This document shows, in pieces, positions 9,896 through 17,680 of a DNA stretch of 64,000 nt. The DNA is from Affinundibacterium seohonense. GTDB taxonomy: Bacteria; Pseudomonadota; Gammaproteobacteria; Burkholderiales; Burkholderiaceae_D. The translations under genes and the position numbers were made by a program. Every line of letters starts with the position of its first letter. Positions within the stretch are counted from its first letter, which is position 1. The notes beneath the pieces were generated by a model that saw nothing but the letters and a program-made list of their open reading frames with translations, did not search any database and was not told where the DNA came from. Location of the stretch: assembly GCF_014284305.1 (NCBI RefSeq), contig NZ_JACOFW010000001.1, positions 310,001-374,000 of the forward strand, in the 5' to 3' direction.

Positions 9896-10670
9896 ATGTG
9901 TCGTCGCCGAAGATGAAAGTTTGTTGCGAGAAGCGCTCCTAGAACAGCTGGGCAAAGTTTGGCCTGGCTTGGAGATTGTAGCAGCTTGTGATGATGGTGC
10001 CAGTGCGCTCGAAGCGATTATCGAAAGCCAGCCGGATATTGCCTTCTTAGATATTCGTATGCCAGGCTTGAGTGGCATAGACATTGCTGAAGCGATGAAA
10101 GACCATAGTCCGCACACGCAAATCGTCTTTGTTACTGCGTATGATCAATATGCGATAGACGCGTTTGAAAAAGGTGCGGTCGACTACTTGTTAAAACCTG
10201 TCACCTATGATCGTCTTTCTGCCACCGTGCAACGTCTGCAAAACCGTGCGGCGAAAGAATTGAACGCGGTTGCCGACTTATTGCAACAGCTAAATCTCGG
10301 AAACGGCCGAAGTATCGCTGCATTTCAAGGTGCTCCAAAAAACGAACCCCTAGTTTGGCTCACAGCAAGCTCTGGAAGTGAAACCAAACTAATCATGATC
10401 GATGATGTCGCGTACTTTAAAGCAGACAATAAATACACCGTCGTGATGACTGCGGAGGGCGAATCCTTGTTACGCAAACCCATCCGTGAGTTGCTTGAAT
10501 TACTCGACGCGAATATCTTCAAACAAATTCATCGTTCCACCATCGTCAACTTAAAGGCGATCGCCTCGATTGCGCGCGACGATACAGGGAAGGGCATCGT
10601 CAAGCTGAAAACACGACCTGAGACTTTAACGGTCAGCCAGCCTTTCATGGTTTTATTTCGCAATATGTGA
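9888..10670 (+). CDS. LytTR-family response regulator
   Basis: The 260-residue regulator has a receiver domain (residues ~1-120) with the acidic pair near residues 8-10, the phospho-acceptor Asp55 in AFLDIRMPG, and the late KPV motif (LLKPVTYDRL), then a LytTR DNA-binding domain (residues ~160-258: AYFKADNKYTVV, IHRSTIVNLKAI). LytTR regulators bind direct repeats upstream of envelope or secretion genes. ATG 9888 overlaps the kinase stop; AGGGAG lies upstream. The DUF4407 gene starts eight bases later and is probably in the same operon. Confidence 0.94.
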   Translation: MPKCVVAEDESLLREALLEQLGKVWPGLEIVAACDDGASALEAIIESQPDIAFLDIRMPGLSGIDIAEAMKDHSPHTQIVFVTAYDQYAIDAFEKGAVDYLLKPVTYDRLSATVQRLQNRAAKELNAVADLLQQLNLGNGRSIAAFQGAPKNEPLVWLTASSGSETKLIMIDDVAYFKADNKYTVVMTAEGESLLRKPIRELLELLDANIFKQIHRSTIVNLKAIASIARDDTGKGIVKLKTRPETLTVSQPFMVLFRNM

Positions 10671-10677
10671 GGTCAAC

Positions 10678-12192
10678 ATGCATGCTTCAGTAAATTCCGC
10701 CACTGCATCTGACAGCTGGCAGTGGCGGCGCGCCGCCCTGAGTTTTCTTGCGCTATCTGCAGCAGTTCCGCTGGATGTTTTGGAAGAGCGTGATCAGCAG
10801 GGCACTTATCGTTTCATTCGGGGGCGACATAAATACTATGGCATAGGTTCGCTGGTCATTTTCTTTGCGATTTTTTCTGGCTACGGCATGGGACACATGC
10901 TCGCGACCATGAGCACAATTTCCAGTTGGGGAGCCGTTATTGCTGGTCTAATCTGGGCTGCATTTCAATGGTGTTTAGAACGGCAAATGTTGATCAGTAT
11001 TCGTGCTGATGCTGCATGGTGGAAGAAGTTATTTGGCTTAGGCTGGCGTGGATTGTTAGCCTTGTTATCGGCGTCGACCATGGTATATCCCTTCTTTGTG
11101 GAAAGTAATCGCGCTGAGATTGATGTCAAAGTGGGCGAAATGGCACGGACGCGGTTGATTGATAATATGCAGTCTGCTCAATTAGCTGTTGGCTTGCCAG
11201 CCTTGCGCAATGATGCGACCCGCGTGGAAGGTGCCATTAAACAGGTTGATTTGTTGCTTGCAAGTGATCCGCCTGATTTGGCAGCCTATCGACAACGAGC
11301 CAAAGTGTGCTGGCAAGCTTTTGCTAAAACAGATATTGCCTTGCAACGCCAATTGCGTCCCTTACTGGCGCAGAAAAACATCAACGTTGCAGATGCCTTG
11401 TTAGACGCAAAGATCGACGCACTGAATCAAAAGTTGAATGCAGCCAAAGCACCATGTCAAACAGCCGACGGCGTTGTGATGACAAAGTTATTGGAGTGGA
11501 AACAACAGAAAAACGTCGAGAAAAAAGTGCTGCTGAATGAGCAAAATCAGGTGCAAACTCATATCGGCGAGGCTAAACAAAAAGAGGTCGCGCTGAGCGA
11601 GTCGCAAGAGAAAAAAATTACTCTCGCTGCGCAATCGGGTTTCGCTGCCGATTTTGCCGCCGTGGCCGATTTAGTTCGCAATGATGCGAATCGTCGCTTT
11701 CAATTGATTTGGTGGTTGACCTGGTTTTTTGCGATTGAAATGGTGGCGATTTTGGTGAAGTTTACGTCGACGACTGATGTTGATTTGAAGTTTAATAGCA
11801 TGGAGATGGCAACACAGGATCAGATCAACGCGCAACTGCAAACCCAACAAGAACAAATCGCGACCGGACGTTTGCAAGCGAGTATGCAAGCAAAAGGGGA
11901 ACAAGCGGTGTGGCTGGCGGATGATGGACAAATAGCGCAAGCGCGGGTTCGTTTGGAACAAGAGTTGGAAATCCAATTGCACAGGAAGCTAAAGGAACTC
12001 GATGTCGATTTGCGTTTCAATGTTGAGGCCTTGAAACTGCATTTATTGCAGCTAGAGGCGATTCAGCAATTGACGATGGAGTCGACTATTTTGAACGCTG
12101 GAGGAATTGATCCGCGTGTAGAAAATATGGTACAAGAAACGATCGCGAAAATTGTGACTAGTTTATCCGGCTTGCAGGAACTAAAAGTATAA
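10678..12192 (+). CDS. DUF4407 multi-pass membrane protein
   Basis: This 504-residue protein matches DUF4407 by layout: two N-terminal transmembrane helices (GIGSLVIFFAIFSGYGMGHML, WGAVIAGLIWAAFQW), a third near residue 125-140 (WRGLLALLSASTMVYPFFV), a long periplasmic coiled-coil loop (residues ~145-330), a fourth helix (WWLTWFFAIEMVAILVKF), and a cytoplasmic coiled-coil tail. The function of DUF4407 is not established. Location directly behind the LytS/LytTR pair suggests a sensor partner or regulated effector. Confidence 0.85.
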   Translation: MHASVNSATASDSWQWRRAALSFLALSAAVPLDVLEERDQQGTYRFIRGRHKYYGIGSLVIFFAIFSGYGMGHMLATMSTISSWGAVIAGLIWAAFQWCLERQMLISIRADAAWWKKLFGLGWRGLLALLSASTMVYPFFVESNRAEIDVKVGEMARTRLIDNMQSAQLAVGLPALRNDATRVEGAIKQVDLLLASDPPDLAAYRQRAKVCWQAFAKTDIALQRQLRPLLAQKNINVADALLDAKIDALNQKLNAAKAPCQTADGVVMTKLLEWKQQKNVEKKVLLNEQNQVQTHIGEAKQKEVALSESQEKKITLAAQSGFAADFAAVADLVRNDANRRFQLIWWLTWFFAIEMVAILVKFTSTTDVDLKFNSMEMATQDQINAQLQTQQEQIATGRLQASMQAKGEQAVWLADDGQIAQARVRLEQELEIQLHRKLKELDVDLRFNVEALKLHLLQLEAIQQLTMESTILNAGGIDPRVENMVQETIAKIVTSLSGLQELKV

Positions 12193-12233
12193 ATTCAAGA
12201 GTATAAATTTGAGGAAGCTTGATTGTGCAATTT

Positions 12234-12660
12234 GTCATTCCCGCGAAAGCGGGAATCTAGTGACTTCACCTTGAACTGTGTTGCGACACTAGGTTCTCGT
12301 CTACGCGCACTGCTGTCCGGAATAATATTTGGGATATTAGGGAAATGCTGATGATGCTTGAGTTGCACGATGACGTTGTTTGAATGGACTTGAAAAAGTA
12401 CGATAAGTGGTGGCTGTCAAGGTTCCCTCTCCCGCGAGCGGGAGAGGGCTAGGGTGAGGGTGGTTCAGAAGTTGCATCGTAATTTTTAAGGCGAAGTGGT
12501 GAAGAAATCGCTTTTTAAATTCTTAAATATCGTTAATCGAACCTGAAACTCCCTCATCCCCGTCCCTTCTCCCGCTTGCGGGCGAAGGGAGTATCAAAAT
12601 AAAACTGTCAATAAAATTATTCCGGACAGCAGTGCGTCTACGCGGGAACGACAGAGAAAT
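12234..12660. repeat. Interspersed palindromic repeat split by a MITE
   Basis: The left part (12234-12307) begins GTCATTCCCGCGAAAGCGGG and ends CTCGTCTACGCG; the right part (12635-12655) reads CGTCTACGCGGGAACGACAG. Joined, they give the long imperfect palindrome with 'CATTCCCGC...GCGGGAACGAC' ends seen as an interspersed repeat in many proteobacterial genomes. The two parts are separated by the inserted element at 12308-12634. Confidence 0.7.
12308..12634. mobile_element. MITE with 19-bp terminal inverted repeats
   Basis: A 327-bp element starts CACTGCTGTCCGGAATAAT (12308-12326) and ends with its exact reverse complement (12616-12634). It is bordered by a 10-bp direct repeat, CGTCTACGCG, at 12298-12307 and 12635-12644, the expected target-site duplication. 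It has no coding capacity. Inside are two hairpins: 12425-12448 (perfect 11-bp arms around GA) and 12564-12589 (one mismatch), which themselves look like common REP-type repeats in opposite orientation. A 10-bp duplication fits IS4-type transposition, but no full-length parent is in the window. Confidence 0.82.
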
Positions 12661-12684
12661 TTAATTTAAAAAATGAATTAGGAT

Positions 12685-13491
12685 CTAATTCTTCATAAAT
12701 CCAACCAAAGCATTGAGCACCGCATCAGCCTGTTCACTCATCATCGAATGTCCACAATTTTCTATGATGTGAATTTGCTTGTTGTTGATTGCATTCGACA
12801 GCAAGGCACTGGCTTTGATCGGTGTCATCATATCCTGACGAGCTAATAAAAATAGAGTCGGGCATTGCACTTTTTTCGCCGCTTCTTCGCCATTTAAATA
12901 CGTATTGCAAGCGGTGAAGTCGTTGAAGAAGACTTGATCCGGATTGATAGCAGAAATTCTTTGCATCAAGCGCATACTTCCATTCATCACCGAGAAGCCA
13001 GGTCCGGGGCAAGATGGTTTGTGCGCCATGCTGCTATGGGAAAAAATATTCACCATATCAATCGCCGATTGTTCATCGTGCTGCGCTGAAAATAGCAGTG
13101 CGTCCGAGACTTTCATCGGGAAAGCAGTGCCTAGCAAAGCGAGTCTTTGTATGCGCTCCGGTGCCATGCTGGCTGCTTCTAAAGCGATCAGCGAGCCCAT
13201 ACTGTGACCAGCCACAAAGGCTTGTTGTACGCCGCTGAGTTCGATTAATTCTAATAGCCAAGCCGCCAGTTTTTCTACGCTACTTAACGCTGGACCAACA
13301 CTACGACCGTGTCCGGGCAGATCGACTGCTAACACACTAAAACCATGATGCGCTAAATAACGTGACTGTAAAGCCCAGACGGAATGATCATTTTGCGCAC
13401 CATGAACCAAGATAATGGTCGGCAAATTAGGATTAAAGGCTTTGCCACCCGTGTACGCGTAAACTTCTTTGTTTTGTATCGTTAGGTGCAT
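12685..13491 (-). CDS. Alpha/beta hydrolase
   Basis: This is a 268-residue serine hydrolase of the alpha/beta fold. The catalytic triad is readable: Ser97 in AGHSMGS, Asp220 in LLARQDMMTP, His248 in ENCGHSMM; the oxyanion motif is LVHGAQND at residues 28-35 and DLPGHGRS follows. There is no signal peptide, so it is cytoplasmic. The substrate cannot be assigned. It lies one base downstream of the sulfhydrylase gene on the same strand, so the two are co-transcribed. Confidence 0.92.
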   Translation of the reverse strand: MHLTIQNKEVYAYTGGKAFNPNLPTIILVHGAQNDHSVWALQSRYLAHHGFSVLAVDLPGHGRSVGPALSSVEKLAAWLLELIELSGVQQAFVAGHSMGSLIALEAASMAPERIQRLALLGTAFPMKVSDALLFSAQHDEQSAIDMVNIFSHSSMAHKPSCPGPGFSVMNGSMRLMQRISAINPDQVFFNDFTACNTYLNGEEAAKKVQCPTLFLLARQDMMTPIKASALLSNAINNKQIHIIENCGHSMMSEQADAVLNALVGFMKN

Positions 13492-13492
13492 C

Positions 13493-14803
13493 TTATTTGC
13501 CTTTCTGTGCCATTTTCAAACCACGTGCAAGATCTTCGATTAAATCGTCGACACTCTCTAAACCGACTGAAAGACGGATCGTACCTTCGCTGATACCGGA
13601 TGCAGCTAGCTGCTCGGCTGGCACGCGAAAGTGCGTGGTGGAAGCAGGGTGTATCACCAAGGATTTTGCATCACCGACATTGGCGAGGTGTGAGAAAACT
13701 TTCAGTGATTCGACAAATCGTTGACCTGCGGCGCGATCACCTTTGATATTGAAACTAAAGACGGAACCGCAGCCTTTGGGGAGCAATGTTTTCGCCAGCT
13801 CATAATCGGGATGTGATTCAAGCTCTGGAAAAGCGATGGATTCCACCGCGGCATGTGCGGATAAAAATTCAACTATCTTGCGTGCGTTTGCTACGTGTCT
13901 ATCCATACGCAATCCCAATGTCTCTATCCCTTGTAAAATGGCAAAGGCATTGTGCGGACTCATGCAGGCGCCGAAGTCGCGCAAACCTTCACGCCGTGCA
14001 CGTAAGGAGAACGCACCGACTGTCGATTCTTCGCTAAACACCATGCCATGGAAACCTTCATAAGGTTCGCAAAGCTCAGCAAACCGGCCAGTTTTTTCAT
14101 ACGCGGCTTGCCAGTCAAAGGTGCCACCATCAATCAAGACGCCGCCGATTGCGGTACCGTGACCGCACAAAAATTTGGTAGCAGAGTGATAGACCAAATC
14201 CGCACCGTGTTCAAATGGTCGTAACAAGTATGGCGTCGTAAAAGTCGAATCAAGCATCAAGGGCAAATGATTGTCATGCGCGATCTCTGCGATGGCAGGG
14301 ATATTGAATACATCCAGACCAGGATTGCCTAAGGTTTCACCAAAGAACACTTTAGTATTCGGACGGATTGCATTGCGCCATGCATCGAGATCACGTGGGT
14401 CGACGAATGTGGTCTCGATGCCAAAGCGTTTCATGGTGTAGGCCAACAAATTATGCGAGCCACCGTACAGCGCACGTGATGCGACAATGTGTGAACCAGC
14501 GCCTGCGATCGTGGATAAACCGAGATGGAGTGCCGCTTGCCCACTAGCAACCGCGATGCCGGCAACACCACCTTCCAACGCGGCCATACGTTCTTCGAGT
14601 ACGGCGTTGGTTGGATTCGTGATGCGGCTATAAACATGGCCTGCGCGCTCCATATTGAAAAGAGATGCCGCATGATCGGAATCTTTGAATTCAAATGAGG
14701 ACGTGAAATAAATTGGAGTTGCTCGTGCGCCGGTAGCTGGATCGGCTACGGCGCCGGCATGCAATGACAAAGTGTCAAAGCCTGGGTATTTTGGACCGCT
14801 CAT
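13493..14803 (-). CDS. metY: O-acetylhomoserine sulfhydrylase (MetY-like, PLP-dependent)
   Basis: This Cys/Met-metabolism PLP enzyme of 436 residues matches O-acetylhomoserine aminocarboxypropyltransferase, which makes homocysteine (or methionine) from O-acetylhomoserine and sulfide (or methanethiol). The N-terminus FDTLSLHAGAVADPATGA, YSRITNPTN, ASGQAA, and the PLP-binding Lys210 in YHSATKFLCGHG are diagnostic, and the C-terminal HPASTTHFRVPAEQ is typical of MetY rather than of MetB. It is divergent from the CBS gene. Substrate preference between acetyl- and succinyl-homoserine is inferred, not seen. Confidence 0.9.
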   Translation of the reverse strand: MSGPKYPGFDTLSLHAGAVADPATGARATPIYFTSSFEFKDSDHAASLFNMERAGHVYSRITNPTNAVLEERMAALEGGVAGIAVASGQAALHLGLSTIAGAGSHIVASRALYGGSHNLLAYTMKRFGIETTFVDPRDLDAWRNAIRPNTKVFFGETLGNPGLDVFNIPAIAEIAHDNHLPLMLDSTFTTPYLLRPFEHGADLVYHSATKFLCGHGTAIGGVLIDGGTFDWQAAYEKTGRFAELCEPYEGFHGMVFSEESTVGAFSLRARREGLRDFGACMSPHNAFAILQGIETLGLRMDRHVANARKIVEFLSAHAAVESIAFPELESHPDYELAKTLLPKGCGSVFSFNIKGDRAAGQRFVESLKVFSHLANVGDAKSLVIHPASTTHFRVPAEQLAASGISEGTIRLSVGLESVDDLIEDLARGLKMAQKGK

Positions 14804-15051
14804 ATACTGGTATTCTCCCTAATTGGATGCCGACATCCTACGCACTTGGCAAGTTTTTGAAAAGACTTGATGGTGCAATCATTTTTTGAATCGATAGATA
14901 ATGTGCAAAATCAAAAATACTTGTTCTGAATCACTAGATTTTTCCGAATGCTTACGATACATTAGATGAAAGAAAGCAAAGATTGGACGTATCTTTGTGC
15001 AACGAAGGTCAACAGCACAGCCGCCAAGACTCACCAGAACGGAGGAATACG

Positions 15052-15501
15052 ATGAAGGTTTCAGAAATCCTGCAGGTAAAGGGCAACATTCTTTTTACTA
15101 TTACACCTGACACAGCGATGAAAGAAGCGGTAAGCTTCATGGAAGAAAAAGACATCGGCTCTTTGATTGTGATGGAGTTTGGTGATCTGGTCGGCATGTT
15201 GACGTTTCGTGAAGTCATTCGTGCGGTTCACAAAAATGGCGGCTCTCTCGGCGATGGCACAGTACGCAAATACATGGATGATCATCCGATGACCGTGACG
15301 CCGGAGACTGAGGTAAACGAAGTCAGACGCATGATGTTAGAAAAACACTCGCGTTATTTGCCAGTGATGGATGCAAAAACTTTAATGGGTGTGATTTCTT
15401 TTTACGATGTGGCACGTGCTGTCTTAGAAGCCCAAAGTTTTGAAAATAAGATGTTAAAGGCGTATATCCGCGACTGGCCTGTGGAAGACGAGAAAGACTA
15501 A
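15052..15501 (+). CDS. CBS-domain protein
   Basis: The 149-residue product is a tandem CBS pair (Bateman module; residues ~1-65 and ~75-135), beginning MKVSEILQVKGNILFTITPD. Such stand-alone proteins bind adenine nucleotides and act as energy or redox sensors; the partner here is unknown. ATG 15052 is chosen because a strong ribosome site (CGGAGGAA) sits upstream; the frame extends upstream without start support. A rho-independent terminator follows. Confidence 0.9.
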   Translation: MKVSEILQVKGNILFTITPDTAMKEAVSFMEEKDIGSLIVMEFGDLVGMLTFREVIRAVHKNGGSLGDGTVRKYMDDHPMTVTPETEVNEVRRMMLEKHSRYLPVMDAKTLMGVISFYDVARAVLEAQSFENKMLKAYIRDWPVEDEKD

Positions 15502-15512
15502 TCAGTGTGCGA

Positions 15513-15543
15513 AACCCACGATGTGAATTGTGGGTTTTTTTTT
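15513..15543 (+). terminator. Rho-independent terminator after the CBS gene
   Basis: AACCCAC (15513-15519) pairs with GTGGGTT (15530-15536) across a ten-base loop and runs into a tract of T residues. Confidence 0.85.
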
Positions 15544-15662
15544 GTTTAAAGATTTGTTGAAGTTGAGTTTTGTTAAAGTTGAGCTCGGTATTGTTCAGTA
15601 ATGATAAGTCATGTCTAGGTTTACGAGTAAGTTCAGATGTTTAAAACAATAAGGAGAAAAGT

Positions 15663-16655
15663 ATGCAGGTAGCCATCATCGGTGCAGGATTAGCTGGATT
15701 GACCGCAGCCCGTCAATGTCAGGCACAAGGACATCACGTCACTGTGTATGAAAAAAGCCGCGGAGTCAGCGGACGTATGAGTACAAGACAAACCGAACTC
15801 GGTGGCTTTGATCACGGTGCCCAATATTTCACCGCGAGTTCAGACCGTTTTAAGAAGGAAGTCGCAGATTGGCTCAAACTAGAATGGGTCGTTCCTTGGG
15901 AGAGTAAATTAGTTAAGTTGGATCATAGTGCAGTCAGTGCAGTGACAAATGAGAACAAACGCTATGTTCCGGTACCAGGGATGAGTTCGTTAGGCAAACA
16001 ATTAGCGCACGGTGTTGATGTGCGATTGGAACAACAAGTGGTTGCCTTGGAAGCGCATGGTGAACAATGGATTTTGTCTGTAAAGACCGATGAAGTGCCA
16101 GTAGCCGCTTCAGCGGGGCCATTTGATGCGGTCATTATGGCGATTCCGCCGGAGCAAGCTTCTGTTCTATTAAAAGCTCACGCAAGCTTTAGTCATCAAG
16201 TTGCGGATGTGCGCTTGCAGCCATGCTGGGTTTTGATGTTGGGATTTCAGCACCCATTGAATCTGGATTATGACGGCGCTTGGGTGGCGAATTCTCGCTT
16301 GGGCTGGATTGCTCGCGATACGTCAAAGCCAGATCACCGCGCTGGTGAGCGTTGGGTCTGTCATGCCACAGCGGCGTGGAGTGTGGAACACTTGGAAGAC
16401 GATCATGAGCGTGCCAAAGAAAAATTATCCAAGGCATTTCACGAAGCCACCGGATCCCCAATTCAAGCCATACACGCGGTCACACATCGTTGGCTTTTCG
16501 CGCAAGCTGATAAACCACTACCAGAATCCCATTTATGGGACTCAAAGGCGAAAATTGGTGTTTGTGGAGACTGGTTCGCCTCGGGACTAGAGGGAGCAGG
16601 GCGAGTTGAAAATGCATTTCTTAGTGGATTAGCAATGGCGCAGTCGATTGGTTGA
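15663..16655 (+). CDS. FAD-dependent NAD(P)H/amine oxidoreductase (renalase-like)
   Basis: The 330-residue protein opens with a Rossmann FAD site (VAIIGAGLAGLTAARQCQ, GXGXXG at residues 7-12), then the second flavin-binding segment SGRMSTRQTELGGFDHGAQYF, and ends with a conserved C-terminal FAD motif (GVCGDWFASGLEGAGRVENAFLSG). This arrangement matches bacterial renalase-like or amine-oxidase-type flavoproteins that oxidise reduced nicotinamide isomers or amines. Ribosome site AAGGAGAA precedes the ATG. There is no export signal. Confidence 0.88.
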   Translation: MQVAIIGAGLAGLTAARQCQAQGHHVTVYEKSRGVSGRMSTRQTELGGFDHGAQYFTASSDRFKKEVADWLKLEWVVPWESKLVKLDHSAVSAVTNENKRYVPVPGMSSLGKQLAHGVDVRLEQQVVALEAHGEQWILSVKTDEVPVAASAGPFDAVIMAIPPEQASVLLKAHASFSHQVADVRLQPCWVLMLGFQHPLNLDYDGAWVANSRLGWIARDTSKPDHRAGERWVCHATAAWSVEHLEDDHERAKEKLSKAFHEATGSPIQAIHAVTHRWLFAQADKPLPESHLWDSKAKIGVCGDWFASGLEGAGRVENAFLSGLAMAQSIG

Positions 16656-16705
16656 TCGGTCAGCGAATTACCTTTCTCAGCAATCAGTCATTGCTAATTC
16701 AAGAT

Positions 16706-16740
16706 ACTGCCGTTTTTTGATGATTATCAGAAACGGCAGT
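16706..16740 (-). terminator. Stem-loop between FAD oxidoreductase and the small ORF
   Basis: ACTGCCGTTT (16706-16715) pairs perfectly with AAACGGCAGT (16731-16740). A run of T residues lies within the left arm/loop rather than after the stem, so it is either a weak terminator for the converging genes on both sides or another RNA structure. Confidence 0.55.
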
Positions 16741-16749
16741 CCCCGATTT

Positions 16750-16857
16750 TTACTTTTGGCGAATCGCTAATTTGCTTTTCAAGGTCAAGCGCAATGCCTG
16801 ACCAATTGGGACTTTGTAACTCCGCCATTCTTTATAATCTTTGATTGCAGCTAACAT
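16750..16857 (-). CDS. 35-aa basic small protein
   Basis: A 35-codon frame on the minus strand starts at ATG 16857 with AAGGAAAA seven to eight bases upstream and stops at 16750. The product begins MLAAIKDYKEWRSYKVPIGQ and continues as a Lys/Arg-rich, amphipathic sequence without membrane helix. It fills the otherwise empty 447-bp stretch between two genes and is followed on its own strand by the stem-loop at 16706-16740. I do not recognise the family. Support comes from the good ribosome site and the downstream hairpin only. Confidence 0.5.
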   Translation of the reverse strand: MLAAIKDYKEWRSYKVPIGQALRLTLKSKLAIRQK

Positions 16858-17102
16858 TTTATTTTCCTTGACTTGCGATAATTAAGAGCGATGGCCGAAT
16901 CTTAATTTGAACAAGCTTTTAATTTTGTGATGGCCAGCACAAAATCAGCTTTTCAAGTTTTATTTTCCAAGAAATGAGGCAAAATTAACTGAAATCTAAA
17001 AAAATTCGATTATTCGGTGTTTCAAATGTGCAAATGACTTTGTTCCTAAGCTATTGTAGATAATGCTGAAGAACCTGTTCTGTGTGATAGGGATCGTAAT
17101 GT

Positions 17103-17450
17103 TCATGCCTTCTTATGGGCATCGGTATGTCCTGTCATGTGCAATTTTTCCTTAACGTCATCTGTTTTAGTGCTATGGAAAATTGAAAAAAACGAGTGGG
17201 TAAATGCCTCATGCATTTTTTCCATATCGCTGACCATCGTATCCCAAGAATCTTCAGTAGACGCTTTTAGTTCCTCGAGCTTGGCGATAGCACCTTTGGA
17301 TTTCAGACGCAGCTTTTCCATCTCTTCCTTGTAGGTTTGACGGGCGTCCTCCTTCGCCTCCTGCGCTTCGGATTCAAGATTACTCATCTTTTGATTCAAC
17401 TTAACCAATTGCGCTTCCATTTTGGAAATGTATTCCGCTCTTTGCGACAT
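17103..17450 (-). CDS. Coiled-coil protein, 115 aa
   Basis: The product starts MSQRAEYISKMEAQLVKLNQ and is nearly all alpha-helical, with heptad patterning through residues ~8-80 (SNLESEAQEAKEDARQTYKEE...), then a short tail with AFTHSFFSIFHSTK. It may be a phasin-like or cytoskeletal accessory coiled coil; I do not recognise it firmly. ATG 17450 has AAAGGAA upstream; the longer open frame to 17654 reads through unlikely sequence. It is transcribed away from the nuclease gene. Confidence 0.75.
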   Translation of the reverse strand: MSQRAEYISKMEAQLVKLNQKMSNLESEAQEAKEDARQTYKEEMEKLRLKSKGAIAKLEELKASTEDSWDTMVSDMEKMHEAFTHSFFSIFHSTKTDDVKEKLHMTGHTDAHKKA

Positions 17451-17680
17451 AATGATGTTCCTTTGCTGTGAGTGATACATCAAGATACCTTGAAAGTTCG
17501 GTACGATCGGTACGGTAAGACACCCAGCTCTGTGACATTGACGTGGGATTGGCGTTATCATCAGGAAGGGTATTTTTACGTCAATCCGCGTAGAAAATGA
17601 TGATCGAGATATAGCGCAGTATAAGTAAGCTTGAATTGCCAATCGCATTCGCACGCAGAATCACATAACCAAACATAGTA

